Positions 17,701-27,786 of a DNA stretch of 64,000 nucleotides are shown here, piece after piece; position 1 is the stretch's first letter; each line of letters opens with the position of its first letter. Source of the stretch: CAZWCX01 sp964632945 (GTDB lineage: Bacteria > Planctomycetota > MHYJ01 > WSZJ01 > CAZWCX01); contig CAZWCX010000025.1 in assembly GCA_964632945.1 (NCBI GenBank), positions 1 to 64,000 on the forward strand. Direction: 5' to 3'. The position numbers and the translations under genes were made by a program. The notes below the pieces were generated by a model that was not told where the DNA came from, did not search any database, and saw only the letters and a program-made list of their open reading frames with translations.

Positions 17701-19214
17701 ACCGCCCAGCGCTTCCGCAACCAACGCCGGAGTCGCATCCAGACCGGCTCGCGCCTCGCGCTGATGGACTCCCCGGCGAGGGATCGCGCGCAGTCCCGCG
17801 CGAGATCGGCCGCGCGGCGGTAGCGACGGGACTTGTCCCGCGCCATCGCCTGGAGCGTGATCGTCTCCGCGTCGCGGTCGAGATCGGCGCGCCATCGTCG
17901 CGGCGCCGGCGGCTCCTCCTGCGCCACCCGCATCATCACCTCGGTGGCGGATTCCCCCTCGAACGGGCGTTTCCCCGTCAACATCTCGTACAGGATCACG
18001 CCGAGCTGATAGACGTCGCTTTGCCGGTCCACCGCGCTCATCCCCTGCGCGGCGTGCTCCGGGCTCATGTAGGCGGGAGTCCCCAGCCACTCGCCCGAGC
18101 GCGTGGCCACCGTGGCGCCGGGTCCCTCGAACTTGGCCAGGCCGAAGTCCATCAACCGGGGCCGTCCGGCGGAGTCGATCAGGACGTTGGCCGGCTTGAG
18201 GTCGCGATGAAGCACGCCCGCCTGGTGAGCGAATTCGAGCGCCTCCGCCATCCAGCGCGTGAGCCCGAGCGCCTCGGCGGGCGCCATCGGTTCCCCTTTG
18301 CGGCCGGCGAGGACATCGGCCAGGGTCCGCCCTTCGACGAACTCCATGGCCAGGTAGGTCTTCCCTTCCGCCTCGCCGATGTCGTGGATGCCCACGATGC
18401 CGGGATGACGAAGCCGGGCGAGGGCATGGGCCTCCCGCAGGAACCGGCGGATTTCGTCGCCGGCCGCATCGGCGCCGGCGAGCAGGACCTTGAGGGCGTA
18501 GAACGCCTTCAAGTCGGGATGCCAGGCCTTGTAGACGATGCCCATGCCGCCGCGGCCGAGTACGCCGACGAGGTCGTACCGGCCGAACCGGCGCGTCGCG
18601 GGCGCGGCCGGTCCGCCCCCGGGCTTCCCCGACGGACGATGGGCGGTCGCGCCGGCGAGGGCCGGTTGGAGAATCGTCTCGGCGGCGCCGCCCGCCGAGC
18701 CCGGCCGCTCTCCGCTTCTCGGCATGGTCGTCGCGGCCTCCCGGAGGATCCTCCGCCCCTCCGGAGCGGCGACCGGCACGGCCGGGGCGATGGCCTGGAG
18801 AACCCGATCCAGGCTCTCGCGAGCGATGCCTTGCGGCAAGAAGAGGTCTTCGGGATTACTCAAGGCCGGGCGGGACTCTTCCCGGGCGGACAATTCCCGC
18901 AAGGCGCGGTGGACGGCGTCCGCAGCCACGCCTTCCTGCTCCACGAGCAGGCAGGCCACGCGCCAGGCGCGAATCCGTTCCGCGATCCACGGGTCGGCTC
19001 CCGCGAGCGTCTCCCGATGCTCGGCCAGCGCATCGGCGACCTGGCGGTGGGACAGGATGCCGAGCTCGACCAGCACGATCGGGAGCGACGGCGGCACCCG
19101 CTCTTCCATCTGGGCATGGCGGGCCTTTTCGGCCTGCGCCGGGGTCAAGAGGCGCCGCTCGACGGCGATCCGGCGGAAGAGCATGTCCCGTGCGGAACTC
19201 ATCGCCGGATCCAC
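14757..19214 (-). CDS. K3: transmembrane Ser/Thr kinase with TPR tail
   Basis: This protein has about 1485 residues. It starts either at GTG 19214 (GGAGAG five bases upstream) or at ATG 19202 (MSSARD). The N-terminal module (about 10-70) contains RRLLTPAQAEKAR and LVELGILSHRQVADAL. The kinase domain (about 210-500) has GRGGMG, Lys242, HRDLKPAN, DFGLAK and GTPAYMSPEHAAQGM. A transmembrane helix (AVALLTLAGSAAFAVAAVS) and the ALQVRRAGG segment follow, then many TPR units with RGxDP loops. The C-terminus ends in LTPLRGDPRWRECVDSI, a DPRW cap also present in K6 and K7. The gap to K4 is 66 bp and to K2 37 bp, so the genes are co-directional. Confidence 0.93.
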   Translation of the reverse strand: MDPAMSSARDMLFRRIAVERRLLTPAQAEKARHAQMEERVPPSLPIVLVELGILSHRQVADALAEHRETLAGADPWIAERIRAWRVACLLVEQEGVAADAVHRALRELSAREESRPALSNPEDLFLPQGIARESLDRVLQAIAPAVPVAAPEGRRILREAATTMPRSGERPGSAGGAAETILQPALAGATAHRPSGKPGGGPAAPATRRFGRYDLVGVLGRGGMGIVYKAWHPDLKAFYALKVLLAGADAAGDEIRRFLREAHALARLRHPGIVGIHDIGEAEGKTYLAMEFVEGRTLADVLAGRKGEPMAPAEALGLTRWMAEALEFAHQAGVLHRDLKPANVLIDSAGRPRLMDFGLAKFEGPGATVATRSGEWLGTPAYMSPEHAAQGMSAVDRQSDVYQLGVILYEMLTGKRPFEGESATEVMMRVAQEEPPAPRRWRADLDRDAETITLQAMARDKSRRYRRAADLARDCARSLAGESISARREPVWMRLRRWLRKRWAVALLTLAGSAAFAVAAVSARQAQRAGQERERIRAEQLAAEEGRRRLQEEVLRNLRRVAETNLTGALQVRRAGGRLRDAEAGFLEPLRDAAAEAAAKAPALAEPHHRLGRLYRALLRFPEALAEQERALAKELDHAPSLYERAILLSRRIGERRGELRREFELGARRRLPGAGPVAPAGVPPDAEALLARDPEVASWQKTVRADLERLDRIGAGGGLSRARASCARGLYLFHMGRAEDLERSFDLLEQAIAEESTLEEAYDGIAGLAVLVQEFPRAVATFSRGLQVDQGYVPFWEGRGDARLLAAQEGERRGEDPAAGYAAAEADFSKGLELDPSRAVLYVKRAILRMATAEAQFVRGGDPAAAYQGALNDFARARDHDGTLREPARGCGEVLHQWGLARSRRRGDPEPLWENSVHEYARLQESFPDRVEGWIGRALVAIDLGRHRRASGGDSGGAFAEADASLQRALEREPGHADLHVYAAVIRSEQAEEKEAAGGDAGPDRRAAAAALETAMRLDPESVPARMQRGMLAMDRGKALDGRGEDPRPEYEQAVEDFRWVAERRPASGDAWLQLGRAEESAGLAALARGDEPTDAFTRALDAYDRGVTAHAAWAQAWVARSQLHMHWGVAASRRGEPAERHFQSALADADRAVARDAQLPDAWLQRATVNTNRGVSAAARGGDPEPHFAAAIADHGKTLELAPRTAEARTGRAVLVLDAAQRRKARGQDPQTHYRQALEDLDVVLAGDPRRADAWRLRGDAWMGLSTWLEDAGQDPAVARAEGRRSLDRAVELNPSDAGARWRRGWLSTWLRNWEGAVADFEAAARLDPTAVPAFADRLAEARIGLLIEREPEGWIGLLARADEDLAAGRAADARLLLERALALNADPARTPGATESKIPAAELAAWLADGHYDLAALLARAGAAKPPPGDAKALRDRAFYHLREAIRLGALDRPSLEADEALTPLRGDPRWRECVDSIPGAK

Positions 19215-19280
19215 TCCCTCTCCAGGTCCGTCCGCCGACCGTCGGGTTCCGGGCGTGGCGCATCGGCCTCGACCCGTCGA

Positions 19281-22200
19281 TTACTCCAGGAATTCGCGAA
19301 AGGTCTCGTCCGCGCGCGGATGGAGCCTTCGCACTCCGGCGAGCCGTTCGGAGGCCCCGACGGCATCTCCCTGTTCACCGATGACCCGGGCGAGCAGCCA
19401 GAGCGTCATGGGGTTGACCGGGCTGAGCTCCAGGGCGCGCACGAGATCGGCGCGCGCCGCCGCCAGGGACCGATCCGCGTCTGCGCCCCGCGCGCGGGCG
19501 AACCGGGCCTCCTCCCAGGACAACCGCCCCCGCGCAGTCCACCCGTCCGGTCCGGCCGGATCGATGCGCACGACCTCGTCGAAGTCGACTCGGGCCCGCC
19601 GCCAGGCTTCCGATGGGTCCTCGCCCCGGCGCACCGCGTGGCGCCCGCGCTCCAGCTCCAGGTCGCCCCGGAACAACCGGTGCAGCGATAGGCCGGGGGC
19701 CAACGCGAGGGCCCGGTCCAGGTCTTCCCGCCCCCGGTCCCAGCCGTCGCCCGGATCGATCCCGTGCCGCGAGCGCCGCGCGGCAGCCTCGAGGCGAATC
19801 TTCCCCCGCCACGCCCAGGCCTCGGCATTCCCCGGGGCGAGCCGGACCAGTTCGGACACCCGTTCGTCCGCGCGATCGAATTCGGGACCGGCATCGCCTC
19901 CCCGGCCCCGCAGGTCGAGCGCGCGCACCAGGGCGCACTTCGCCGATCCCAGGCGCGCTCCCGGGACGGAAGGATCCAGGGCCAGGATCGCCGCGAACGC
20001 ACTCTCGGCGGCTTCGAGCGCTTCGCCGACCTCCTCGCCGCGCAACCAGGAGAGGATCGCCCGCGCGAGTCTGGCTTCGCCAAGCCAGGTCGCGGCCGGG
20101 GAGACCGCTCCGGAAAGCTCCTGCGCCGCGGCGTACCAGGATTCCGCCGCGCGATAATCCGCGTCCCCGGTGAGGGTGGTGCGCTGCCGCCAGCGGCCGA
20201 GGTTGTAGTGCAGATGTCCGAACACCGGCGTTGCGGTCGCATGTCGGGGCTGGAGGTCGAGCGCGCGCTCGAGGTCGACCGCCGCCGGCTCGAACACGGA
20301 CTGCGGATCCTCGCCGCACAGCAACCGATGAAAACCCAGATTCACCCGCGCCACGCCGCGATTGCACCACGCGTCCGCCATCGCGGGGTCGAGTTCGAGG
20401 GCACGATCCAGCGCCGCGATCGATTCCGCCAAGAGAGAACTCGGATCCGCTCCGGCGCTCAATGCCGAGTACCCCCGTTGGAGGGCGACCGAACCCTTGC
20501 GAAACCACGGGAGCGGGGCCGCGGGGGACAGTTCGACCGCGCGCGCGGCGTCGGCGGCGGCCTGTTCCAGGAATGGAGCGGCGTCCTCCCCGCGCGATCC
20601 GGCGCGCTCCGCCTGCGCCAGGACGACCGTGATGCGGTTGAGGAAGGCGTCGGTCCAGTCCGGCCTCCGTTGCAGGGCCGCGTCGAGATCCTGCCGTGCC
20701 CCGCTCAGATGGGTCTCCGGATCGCCGGAGCGGGAGGCCCGCGCGAGCGCGCGGTCATGGCGCACCACGCTCCGCCACCAGTACTCGTCCGGGGACTCCG
20801 GATCCAGTTCGATGGCGCGGCCGAACGCCTCTTCCGCCTGCGCCAGGTCCGGATCCGGATCCTCCCCGCGGGACCGACGCACTCGCGCCAGGCCGAGGGA
20901 GGAGGAGCCAAGCCCGTTGAACGCGATGCGGTTGTGCGGGTTCATCCGCGCCGCTTCCGCGTAGTCGTCGGCGGCTTTCCGATAGGCGGGAGCGGCGTCC
21001 CGCCCCCGCGCGTGCCACGCGTCCGCGAGTTGCTCCCAGGCCTCGCCGCGTGCGGCCCGGATGTCGGGCATGTGTCGCAACTCCGCAACGATGGCGTCCA
21101 TGTCGCGGATCGCCGCTTCCAGGGGGATGGACGGATCGCGGCCCTGCATCTGCAGCGCCGCGGCCAGCATGCGCAGGGTCTCGACCCGACCGGTCCGCGC
21201 GGCGTGCGCGTTCGGGTTGCGCCGGATCGCCTCGTCATACTCCCGGATGACGGCTTCGAGAGCGCTCGTCGGCTCACCGGTCGACTCGGGGGAAAGCATG
21301 ACGCGCACCGTGAGGAGGCGGGCGAGGCCGACGCGGGCGTCGACCCCGTCCGGATCGAGCTCCAGCGCCTCGCGGAAAGCCGCCTCGGCCCCATCCAGGT
21401 GTTTCCGGGCGTCCCCGCCGCGGCCGCCGACGTGTCGCGCCAGGGCTGCGAGGGTCTGCCCGAGGCTGACGCGCGGCTCGACGGCAGCGGGAGAACGGCG
21501 GGCCAGCTCCGCATACTCGCCGGCACAGGCCTCGTACGTCTCGGTCGCATCCAGGCCGCGCTCCGACCGGGCCCCGGCAAGGAAGTAGAGCGCCTCGGCC
21601 CGGATGGTGCGGGCCAGCGGGTAGTCGGGATTCGCCGCCAGCACGCGTTCGAGCGCGGCGATGGCGGTCCCGTAGAGTCGTTCCGCCTCCGCGCCGGCGA
21701 CCTTCGCCTGTTGCGCGCGCTGGATCTGCACGTAGGCCCGCAGCGAGGGCACGTCGAGCCGTTCGCGATCCAGGTCCTGGGCCGCCGCGAAATCGGCTTC
21801 GGCCGCCTCCAGTTCGGCCCCCGCATCCCGGCCCAGGAGCGCCGAGTAGGCGGCCTGCTGCAACAGCAGGGAAGCGCGTCCGAGCCGCACCTCGGGTTCC
21901 GCCGGGGCGAGAGCGACGGCGGCGTCGAAGTCCTCTCGCGCCTGCGCATGGAGCTCGTCCACGGGGGCGTCCGACATCATGCGTGCGCCCGCGAGCAGCA
22001 TGCGGGCGATCCCTCTGCGCAGATGTCGCGGGTGACTGGCGCCGCCGAGCGTGAGCGCGCGACCGTAGTCCTCGATCGCCCGCTCGTACCACGCGCGGGG
22101 AACGTCGCCTGCCGCGCGGGCGACCGAGGCCCGTTGCAGCGCGGCATCTCCGTGATAGGCCCAGAACGGCGCATAGCCTCGGTCGACCCGCAGGCCGCGG

Positions 22201-24212
22201 TCGTACCACTCCATGGCGGTCGCCCAGTCCGAACGCTGCTCGGCCAGCCAGCCCAGCCCTTCGTACGCTTCTTCCAGGGCGGGATCGCGTTCGATCGCGG
22301 CGCGCAGTCGCTCTTCCGCGCGCGCGCGATCCGACTGCGACCCGGTGTGGGCGAGGACCAACCCTTCGGCGCAAAGAAGCAGCGCGGTCGAAAACCCGCC
22401 GGCCTCCGCACCCGAGCCGCCGCCCGCGGAAGCACGCTCGAGCGCGGCTTGCAACCCATGGAGGTCGGCCAACATCGAAGCCCGGAGTCGGCGCGCCTCC
22501 GGATCCCCATCGGGCGTATCCGCGTCGGCCGCGGGCGAGAGCGGATCGACGGGGCCGATCGCCTTCCGCTCCCGGCGGGTGCGCAACTCGCGCACGCGAT
22601 CGCCGTAGCGGGCCACGGTCAGGACGGCGCGCTCATACAGGCTTCCGACGAACGTCGGCTCCAGGGACAGGGCCTGGTCCTGTTCCGTCAGAGCCGCCTC
22701 GTTCTTCAGCATCGCCCGATAGAGCCGGCCGACGTGGTAGTGCGGCTCGGCCAGTCCCGGCGCCCGTGCCCGGGCCCGGCGCGCCGCCTCGAGCAGCGGA
22801 GGCAGGAATTGCGATTCGGCCGCGTGGAAGGTCCCTCCGGTCCGGCGCACGAGCAGGGCCGCCTCGAGATTGGCGCGCGCAATCGCGCGCACGCCGTCGA
22901 GGACCTCCCGATCGAGCTGGCGGGACCGCCAGGTCATGAAACCCGTCAGGAGGATGCCGGCGACGGCAACGGCCATCAGCGAGGCCGCCATTCGCGCGTG
23001 AAGGATCCACCGCCCGGTCCGACGCCACCACGGCTCGCGGCGGGCGGCCACCGGCTCTCCCGCCAGGCGACGCCGACAGTCCGCGGCGAAGGCGGCCGCG
23101 CTCGAGTAGCGGTCGACCGGCTCGCGCGCCATGGCTTTCAGGCACACGGTCTCCGTGTCCCGGTGCAGACCGCTGCGCCGGCTCCGGAGCGGGATCGGCG
23201 GACCGCGCAGCACCTGGAGGACCACCTCCATCGCCGTTTCCCCTTCGTAGGGGCGATGGCCGGTCAACAGGTGGTAAAGCGTCGCCCCCAGTTGGTAGAC
23301 GTCGCTGCGGACGTCGACGTCCTCGATCCGCCCCCGCGCCTGCTCCGGACTCATGTATGCGGGCGTTCCCACCACCGTGCCCGCCCGCGTCGCGAGGGAA
23401 CCGCCCGCGTCGACCGTACGGGCCAGGCCGAAGTCCATCACCCGGATCCGTCCCGTTCGGTCGAGCATCACATTGGCCGGTTTCATGTCGCGGTGGATCA
23501 CGCCGTGCTCGTGGGCGAATTGCAGGGCATCCGCGGCATCGGCGACGAGACGCAGCGCGTCGGACTCGGGAAGCCCGGGGCCGTCCGACGCTTCCGCCCG
23601 GTCCTCGATCACCGCGTCCAGCGTTCGCCCGTCGACGTACTCCATGGCGAGGTACGACGAGCCCTGGGCCTCGCCGATGTCGTGGACGGCCACGATGCCG
23701 GGGTGTCGCAGGCGCGCGCAGGTCTGGGCTTCCCGGCGAAAACGCGCCAGCGCCTCCGCGCCGGCGAGGTCCGCGGCCTGGAGGACCTTGACCGCGACCG
23801 CCGCGTTCAGCCCGGAGTGTCGGGCGCGGTACACGATTCCCATGCCGCCCCGGCCGAGGATGTCGCCGAGTTCGTACGGACCGAGACGCGTGGGGGGGCG
23901 CGAGAGGACGGTGGGACGGCGCACGTCCTCCGCTTGCGTGCGTCCGGTCGCGTCCCCCGCGCTCCATCGTTCGGTTTCCCGCTCGCGGATCGAACGAGCC
24001 TCGCGCTGGAGTTCGTCGAGCTGATTCGCCGTCAGCCGACCGGTGTCGAGGAGGAAGCGCGTGAGGGCTTCGGGGGCGACGGATCCCTCGATCATGCGGA
24101 CGGCCGCTTCGGCCTGGATCGGCGTCAGGAACCCGCGGTCTTCGGCCATCCGGACGAGGACCCGCAGGCTGGAGGCGCCGGGGTCGGAGAAGGGCTCGTT
24201 CGTCGGGCTCAT
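19281..24212 (-). CDS. K4: giant transmembrane Ser/Thr kinase with TPR tail
   Basis: At about 1643 aa this is the largest protein of the array. The start MSPTNEPF (24212) is chosen over a 70-residue upstream extension, because a promoter motif (24259-24267) lies inside that extension and because its N-terminal module then aligns with the paralogues. The module (about 15-75) has RGFLTPIQAEAAV and TGRLTANQLDELQ. The kinase domain (about 110-400) has GRGGMG, Lys142, HRDMKPAN, DFGLARTV and TPAYMSPEQARGRI. A transmembrane helix (SLMAVAVAGILLTGFMTW) is followed by ALLVRRTGG and then more than twenty TPR-like units covering over 1000 residues. Catalytic residues are intact. It heads a probable unit K4-K3-K2-K1. 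Confidence 0.92.
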   Translation of the reverse strand: MSPTNEPFSDPGASSLRVLVRMAEDRGFLTPIQAEAAVRMIEGSVAPEALTRFLLDTGRLTANQLDELQREARSIRERETERWSAGDATGRTQAEDVRRPTVLSRPPTRLGPYELGDILGRGGMGIVYRARHSGLNAAVAVKVLQAADLAGAEALARFRREAQTCARLRHPGIVAVHDIGEAQGSSYLAMEYVDGRTLDAVIEDRAEASDGPGLPESDALRLVADAADALQFAHEHGVIHRDMKPANVMLDRTGRIRVMDFGLARTVDAGGSLATRAGTVVGTPAYMSPEQARGRIEDVDVRSDVYQLGATLYHLLTGHRPYEGETAMEVVLQVLRGPPIPLRSRRSGLHRDTETVCLKAMAREPVDRYSSAAAFAADCRRRLAGEPVAARREPWWRRTGRWILHARMAASLMAVAVAGILLTGFMTWRSRQLDREVLDGVRAIARANLEAALLVRRTGGTFHAAESQFLPPLLEAARRARARAPGLAEPHYHVGRLYRAMLKNEAALTEQDQALSLEPTFVGSLYERAVLTVARYGDRVRELRTRRERKAIGPVDPLSPAADADTPDGDPEARRLRASMLADLHGLQAALERASAGGGSGAEAGGFSTALLLCAEGLVLAHTGSQSDRARAEERLRAAIERDPALEEAYEGLGWLAEQRSDWATAMEWYDRGLRVDRGYAPFWAYHGDAALQRASVARAAGDVPRAWYERAIEDYGRALTLGGASHPRHLRRGIARMLLAGARMMSDAPVDELHAQAREDFDAAVALAPAEPEVRLGRASLLLQQAAYSALLGRDAGAELEAAEADFAAAQDLDRERLDVPSLRAYVQIQRAQQAKVAGAEAERLYGTAIAALERVLAANPDYPLARTIRAEALYFLAGARSERGLDATETYEACAGEYAELARRSPAAVEPRVSLGQTLAALARHVGGRGGDARKHLDGAEAAFREALELDPDGVDARVGLARLLTVRVMLSPESTGEPTSALEAVIREYDEAIRRNPNAHAARTGRVETLRMLAAALQMQGRDPSIPLEAAIRDMDAIVAELRHMPDIRAARGEAWEQLADAWHARGRDAAPAYRKAADDYAEAARMNPHNRIAFNGLGSSSLGLARVRRSRGEDPDPDLAQAEEAFGRAIELDPESPDEYWWRSVVRHDRALARASRSGDPETHLSGARQDLDAALQRRPDWTDAFLNRITVVLAQAERAGSRGEDAAPFLEQAAADAARAVELSPAAPLPWFRKGSVALQRGYSALSAGADPSSLLAESIAALDRALELDPAMADAWCNRGVARVNLGFHRLLCGEDPQSVFEPAAVDLERALDLQPRHATATPVFGHLHYNLGRWRQRTTLTGDADYRAAESWYAAAQELSGAVSPAATWLGEARLARAILSWLRGEEVGEALEAAESAFAAILALDPSVPGARLGSAKCALVRALDLRGRGGDAGPEFDRADERVSELVRLAPGNAEAWAWRGKIRLEAAARRSRHGIDPGDGWDRGREDLDRALALAPGLSLHRLFRGDLELERGRHAVRRGEDPSEAWRRARVDFDEVVRIDPAGPDGWTARGRLSWEEARFARARGADADRSLAAARADLVRALELSPVNPMTLWLLARVIGEQGDAVGASERLAGVRRLHPRADETFREFLE

Positions 24213-24258
24213 GGGGGCTCGACCGGGCGAGGGTCGGGGGAGGCGTCCGGAAGCGGGC

Positions 24259-24267
24259 ATGATAGCA
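24259..24267 (-). promoter_or_regulatory. extended -10 promoter candidate for K4-K3-K2-K1
   Basis: The minus strand reads TGCTATCAT, 47 bp before the K4 ATG and inside the 106-bp K5-K4 gap. It is identical to the extended -10 before the rhomboid gene and before the oxidase-SDR-K7 unit. No clear -35 is present. Confidence 0.5.
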
Positions 24268-24318
24268 GCCGCGGGCGAACCCCGGAAGCGGAATCGGGGT
24301 CCGGTCCGATGCTCGCCC

Positions 24319-27300
24319 TCATCGGGGCCGCTCCCCGAGCCTCCGACGGGCGTCCTCCAACATTCGACGAAAGGTCGGATGGGGGCTCGGATGGCTCTTC
24401 TCGGCCGCTTCGAGGTCCGCAACCGCCGCGGCCCAGTCCCCTCGGTTCATGTGGAGGACGCCGCGCGTGCGCAGGACCTCCGGATGCCCCGGTCGCTCGG
24501 CCAATTCCGCATCCAGATCGGCACGGGCGAGTTCCAGGAGCGGATTCGGGTTCTCCCCGCGCCGGTGCAGGGATCGCGCCTGGTCGATCCCCATCTGCGC
24601 GCGGCGCAGGCGAGCGCCCCCGGTGGAAGGCGAAGCCGCGACGGCCCGGTCGAGATCGGCGCGCGCCGCCTGGAAGTGTTCCCGGGGATCCTCCCCTCGC
24701 GACTCGCTCTGGATCGCCATTTGATGGTGCAAGCCGCCGCGCGCCAGCCAGGCGGTATCCAGGGCCGGCAACAGTTCCGTGGCGCGGCCATAGTCTTCCA
24801 GGGCCGCCTGCCACGCGTCGGACGCGTTCCCCGCGCGGCGGGCCTGCACGGAGGCGATGCGACACCGCAGGTCGCCGCGGGTGATCCACATCGAGGCATC
24901 CTCCGGACGCAGGTCGATCGCGCGGCCGCAGTCCGCCTCTGCCTCTTGAAGCCACGAGAGTCCGTCCCCGCCGCGGGACTCCTGGTAACCCGCCCAGTTG
25001 GACTCGAGGTTGGCCTTGGTCTGCCACGACAGCGGCTCCCGCGGATCGACCCGAACCGCCCGCTCCAGGGCCGCGAGGGCGCGCTCGAACCAGGGTCCGG
25101 GATCGCCGCCGTGGCGCGATGCGAAACCGGCGCGATACGACAGGAGATTGCCCAGTCGCCAGAGGGGCTCGGCGGCCTCGGGGGCCCGCCGGGCCGCCTG
25201 TTCAAAGTCGTCCGCGGCCTCGTCCCAGGACGGCGCGGGATCCCCGCCGTCTTCCAGGCCCACGCCGCGATTCATGCGCACATTGCCGCGCCGCAACCAG
25301 CCTTGCGGGCTATCCGGGGCCATCCGGATCGCCTCGCCGAGGTCCGCGATCGCGGCCGTGAAGAGGTCGCCGGGGTCCCGCCGCTGCCGCGTCAGCCACA
25401 CCCCCCAGTTGTTGCGCGTCTCGGCTCGATCGAGCCAGGCTTCCACCAGCCCGGGGGCGAGCGCCAGAACGCGGTCGAAATCCTCCACCGCCGCCCGGTA
25501 GGAGGCGACGGGGTCCGCGCCCATCCGGTCCTGGTACAGTCCCCGGATCATGTGTACGGACGCCCGTCCGTGCCAGCGTTCGGCCGATCCGGAGTCGAGG
25601 GCGATCGCGCGGCCGAAGTCCTCGATCGCGAGCGCGTACTTTTCGCCCGCCGCGCCGGTGCGGGAGTCGAGCCACACTCCCCAAGAGAAGCGAAGGCGGG
25701 CGCGCGCGGACCAGGCATCAGCGAACTCCGGGTCGACGGCGACCGCGGCGGCGAGGTCGGTCTCGGCGTTGTTCCACTCTTCCTCCGGGGCCGCCCCTTC
25801 CGCCTGGCGGCGGAGCCCCAGACTGCGACGGGTTTCCGCGCGCAGGAGCAGGAACGGCACGTACCCGGCGTCGTGTTCGAGTGCGCGGGAGAGGAGGACG
25901 ACCGCCTCGGGGAACGCGCCGCGGCCGATGTCGAGACGGGCGCGGGCCTCCCATGCCTCTTCCAGGAGCGGATCCGCGTCGGTGGCCTCGCGCAGAAACT
26001 CGGCCGCGCGCGCCTGGTCGGCATCCGTTCCGTAGGCGAGGGCGAAGCCGCGGAGGGCGGTGAGCCAGCCGGGGGAGATCGCTTCCGCCCCGGCCGGGGC
26101 GACGGAGGAAGTTCCGACCGCATTCCATCCCGCTTCGAGTCGCGCGAGGTCGGCCCGAATGGCGTCGCGCAGTCGGAGCGCCTCGGCATCTTCCGCGGCC
26201 AGTTCATCGTCCGGTGGGAGGTCGGGGCCGGCCGGCGAGCCGTCGAGGGCGGCGAACCACTGGCCGGTGACGCGCGCCTTGCCGATCCGGGCGAGCCGCG
26301 CGTCGCGCAGTTCGGCCACCCGCCGGCCGTAGAAGTGCGCCAGGAGAACGGCCCGTTCGTACAGCGCCCCCGGATGCCCGGGGTCCTTCGCCAGCGCGCG
26401 GGACTGCTCCTCGAGCGCGGCATCGAACCGGAGCAACGCGCGATAGACCCGTCCGACCCGGTAATGGGGTTCCGCCAGGCGGGGGGCGCGCGCGATCGCC
26501 CGGCGCGCGGCATCCTCCAGAGGCGGCACGAAAGTCTCCCGCGCGAGTCGCAGCTTCCCGCCGACGCGCCGCACCATCAGCACGGCATCGACGCTCGAGC
26601 GCGCCGAATCCCGCAGCGCCCGCAGGACCTCCTCCTCCAGGACGCGGGCCCGCCAGGCGAATCCGCCGGCGGCGCTCGCGATCACGACGGCGGCCGCGAC
26701 GGCCGCCGCGAGGGCTTTGCGCCGCCGCACCCACCTCCAGGCGCGCGCGTGCCCGGGTTCCGGCCGGGCCAGGATCGCCTCCCCTTCGGCGAACCGCCGA
26801 CAGTCCTCGGCCAGGTCCCGGGCCGTCCGGTAGCGAAACGACTTCTCGCGGGCCATCGCCTTCAGGCAGATCGTCTCCACGGCGGCATCGATGCCGGCCA
26901 CGCGGGTCCGCGGGGGCGGGGGATCCTGCCGGGCGATCCGCAGCAGGATCTCGGTCGAGGAATCCCCCTCGTACGGTCGCTGACCGGTCAACAGTTCGTA
27001 GAGGACGACTCCCAACTGATACACGTCGCTCTGGGCGTCGACCGCGCGCATCCCCTGTTCCACATGTTCCGGACTCAAGTACGGCGGGGTGCCCATGATC
27101 GCCCCGGTGCGCGTGGTTCCGAGCTGGACCGGATCCTCGATCTTGGCGAGGCCGAAGTCGGAGACCTTGAGCGCGCCCTCGCGGTCCTGCAGGATGTTGG
27201 CCGGCTTCAGATCGCGGTGGAGGACGCCCGCGTCATGCGCGGCCTGCACCGCGATCGCGATCCGGCGCACGATCGCCGCGGCCTCCGCCGACGGGACCGG

Positions 27301-27780
27301 TCCCGCGGCCACGCGCCGGTCCAGGGACTCTCCGTCGACGTACTCCATCGCCAGGTAGAGACGCCCCTCCTCCTCCCCGACGTCGTACACCGCCACGATC
27401 CCGGGATGGCTCAGGCGCGCCAGGGCCTGGGCTTCCCGCTGCAACCGCGCCGCGTGATCGCCGGAGGCGCGGGGCCCGGAAACGAGGATCTTGAGCGCGA
27501 AGTGCTTCCGCAGGCCCGGATGGTAGGCTTGGTAGACGGCCCCCATGCCGCCGCGCCCGAGTTCCCGAATGAGTTCGTACTTGCCGAAGCGCGTATGGGA
27601 CTCGAGCGGAGCGACCGCGTCGGGGAGTCCCGGCGCATCCGCCCCGGTGCCCGGACCGGTCGGGGGACGGGGCGACGCGGTGGGCAGATCCTGGTCCTTC
27701 CCGATCGGCACGTAGGGCTCCGTGCGCGCGACATCGCGGACGGGAGGGGTGGGCTCAGGGAGTTCCGGGAATCGGACCAT
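24319..27780 (-). CDS. K5: transmembrane Ser/Thr kinase with TPR tail
   Basis: This 1153-aa protein lacks the shared N-terminal module, like K2. A Pro-rich head (1 to about 64) is followed by a kinase domain (about 66-350) with GRGGMG, Lys97, HRDLKPAN, DFGLAK and TPPYLSPEHVEQGM; Leu replaces Met in the usual YMSPE. A transmembrane helix (ALAAAVAAAVVIASAAGG) and the VLMVRRVGG segment precede about 17 TPR units, including RQRRDPGDLF and SRGEDPREHF loops. It starts six bases after the ClpC-like stop without an obvious ribosome-binding site, so translation is probably coupled to that gene. The C-terminus is a plain TPR, without the DPRW cap. Confidence 0.93.
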   Translation of the reverse strand: MVRFPELPEPTPPVRDVARTEPYVPIGKDQDLPTASPRPPTGPGTGADAPGLPDAVAPLESHTRFGKYELIRELGRGGMGAVYQAYHPGLRKHFALKILVSGPRASGDHAARLQREAQALARLSHPGIVAVYDVGEEEGRLYLAMEYVDGESLDRRVAAGPVPSAEAAAIVRRIAIAVQAAHDAGVLHRDLKPANILQDREGALKVSDFGLAKIEDPVQLGTTRTGAIMGTPPYLSPEHVEQGMRAVDAQSDVYQLGVVLYELLTGQRPYEGDSSTEILLRIARQDPPPPRTRVAGIDAAVETICLKAMAREKSFRYRTARDLAEDCRRFAEGEAILARPEPGHARAWRWVRRRKALAAAVAAAVVIASAAGGFAWRARVLEEEVLRALRDSARSSVDAVLMVRRVGGKLRLARETFVPPLEDAARRAIARAPRLAEPHYRVGRVYRALLRFDAALEEQSRALAKDPGHPGALYERAVLLAHFYGRRVAELRDARLARIGKARVTGQWFAALDGSPAGPDLPPDDELAAEDAEALRLRDAIRADLARLEAGWNAVGTSSVAPAGAEAISPGWLTALRGFALAYGTDADQARAAEFLREATDADPLLEEAWEARARLDIGRGAFPEAVVLLSRALEHDAGYVPFLLLRAETRRSLGLRRQAEGAAPEEEWNNAETDLAAAVAVDPEFADAWSARARLRFSWGVWLDSRTGAAGEKYALAIEDFGRAIALDSGSAERWHGRASVHMIRGLYQDRMGADPVASYRAAVEDFDRVLALAPGLVEAWLDRAETRNNWGVWLTRQRRDPGDLFTAAIADLGEAIRMAPDSPQGWLRRGNVRMNRGVGLEDGGDPAPSWDEAADDFEQAARRAPEAAEPLWRLGNLLSYRAGFASRHGGDPGPWFERALAALERAVRVDPREPLSWQTKANLESNWAGYQESRGGDGLSWLQEAEADCGRAIDLRPEDASMWITRGDLRCRIASVQARRAGNASDAWQAALEDYGRATELLPALDTAWLARGGLHHQMAIQSESRGEDPREHFQAARADLDRAVAASPSTGGARLRRAQMGIDQARSLHRRGENPNPLLELARADLDAELAERPGHPEVLRTRGVLHMNRGDWAAAVADLEAAEKSHPSPHPTFRRMLEDARRRLGERPR

Positions 27781-27786
27781 GCTTGC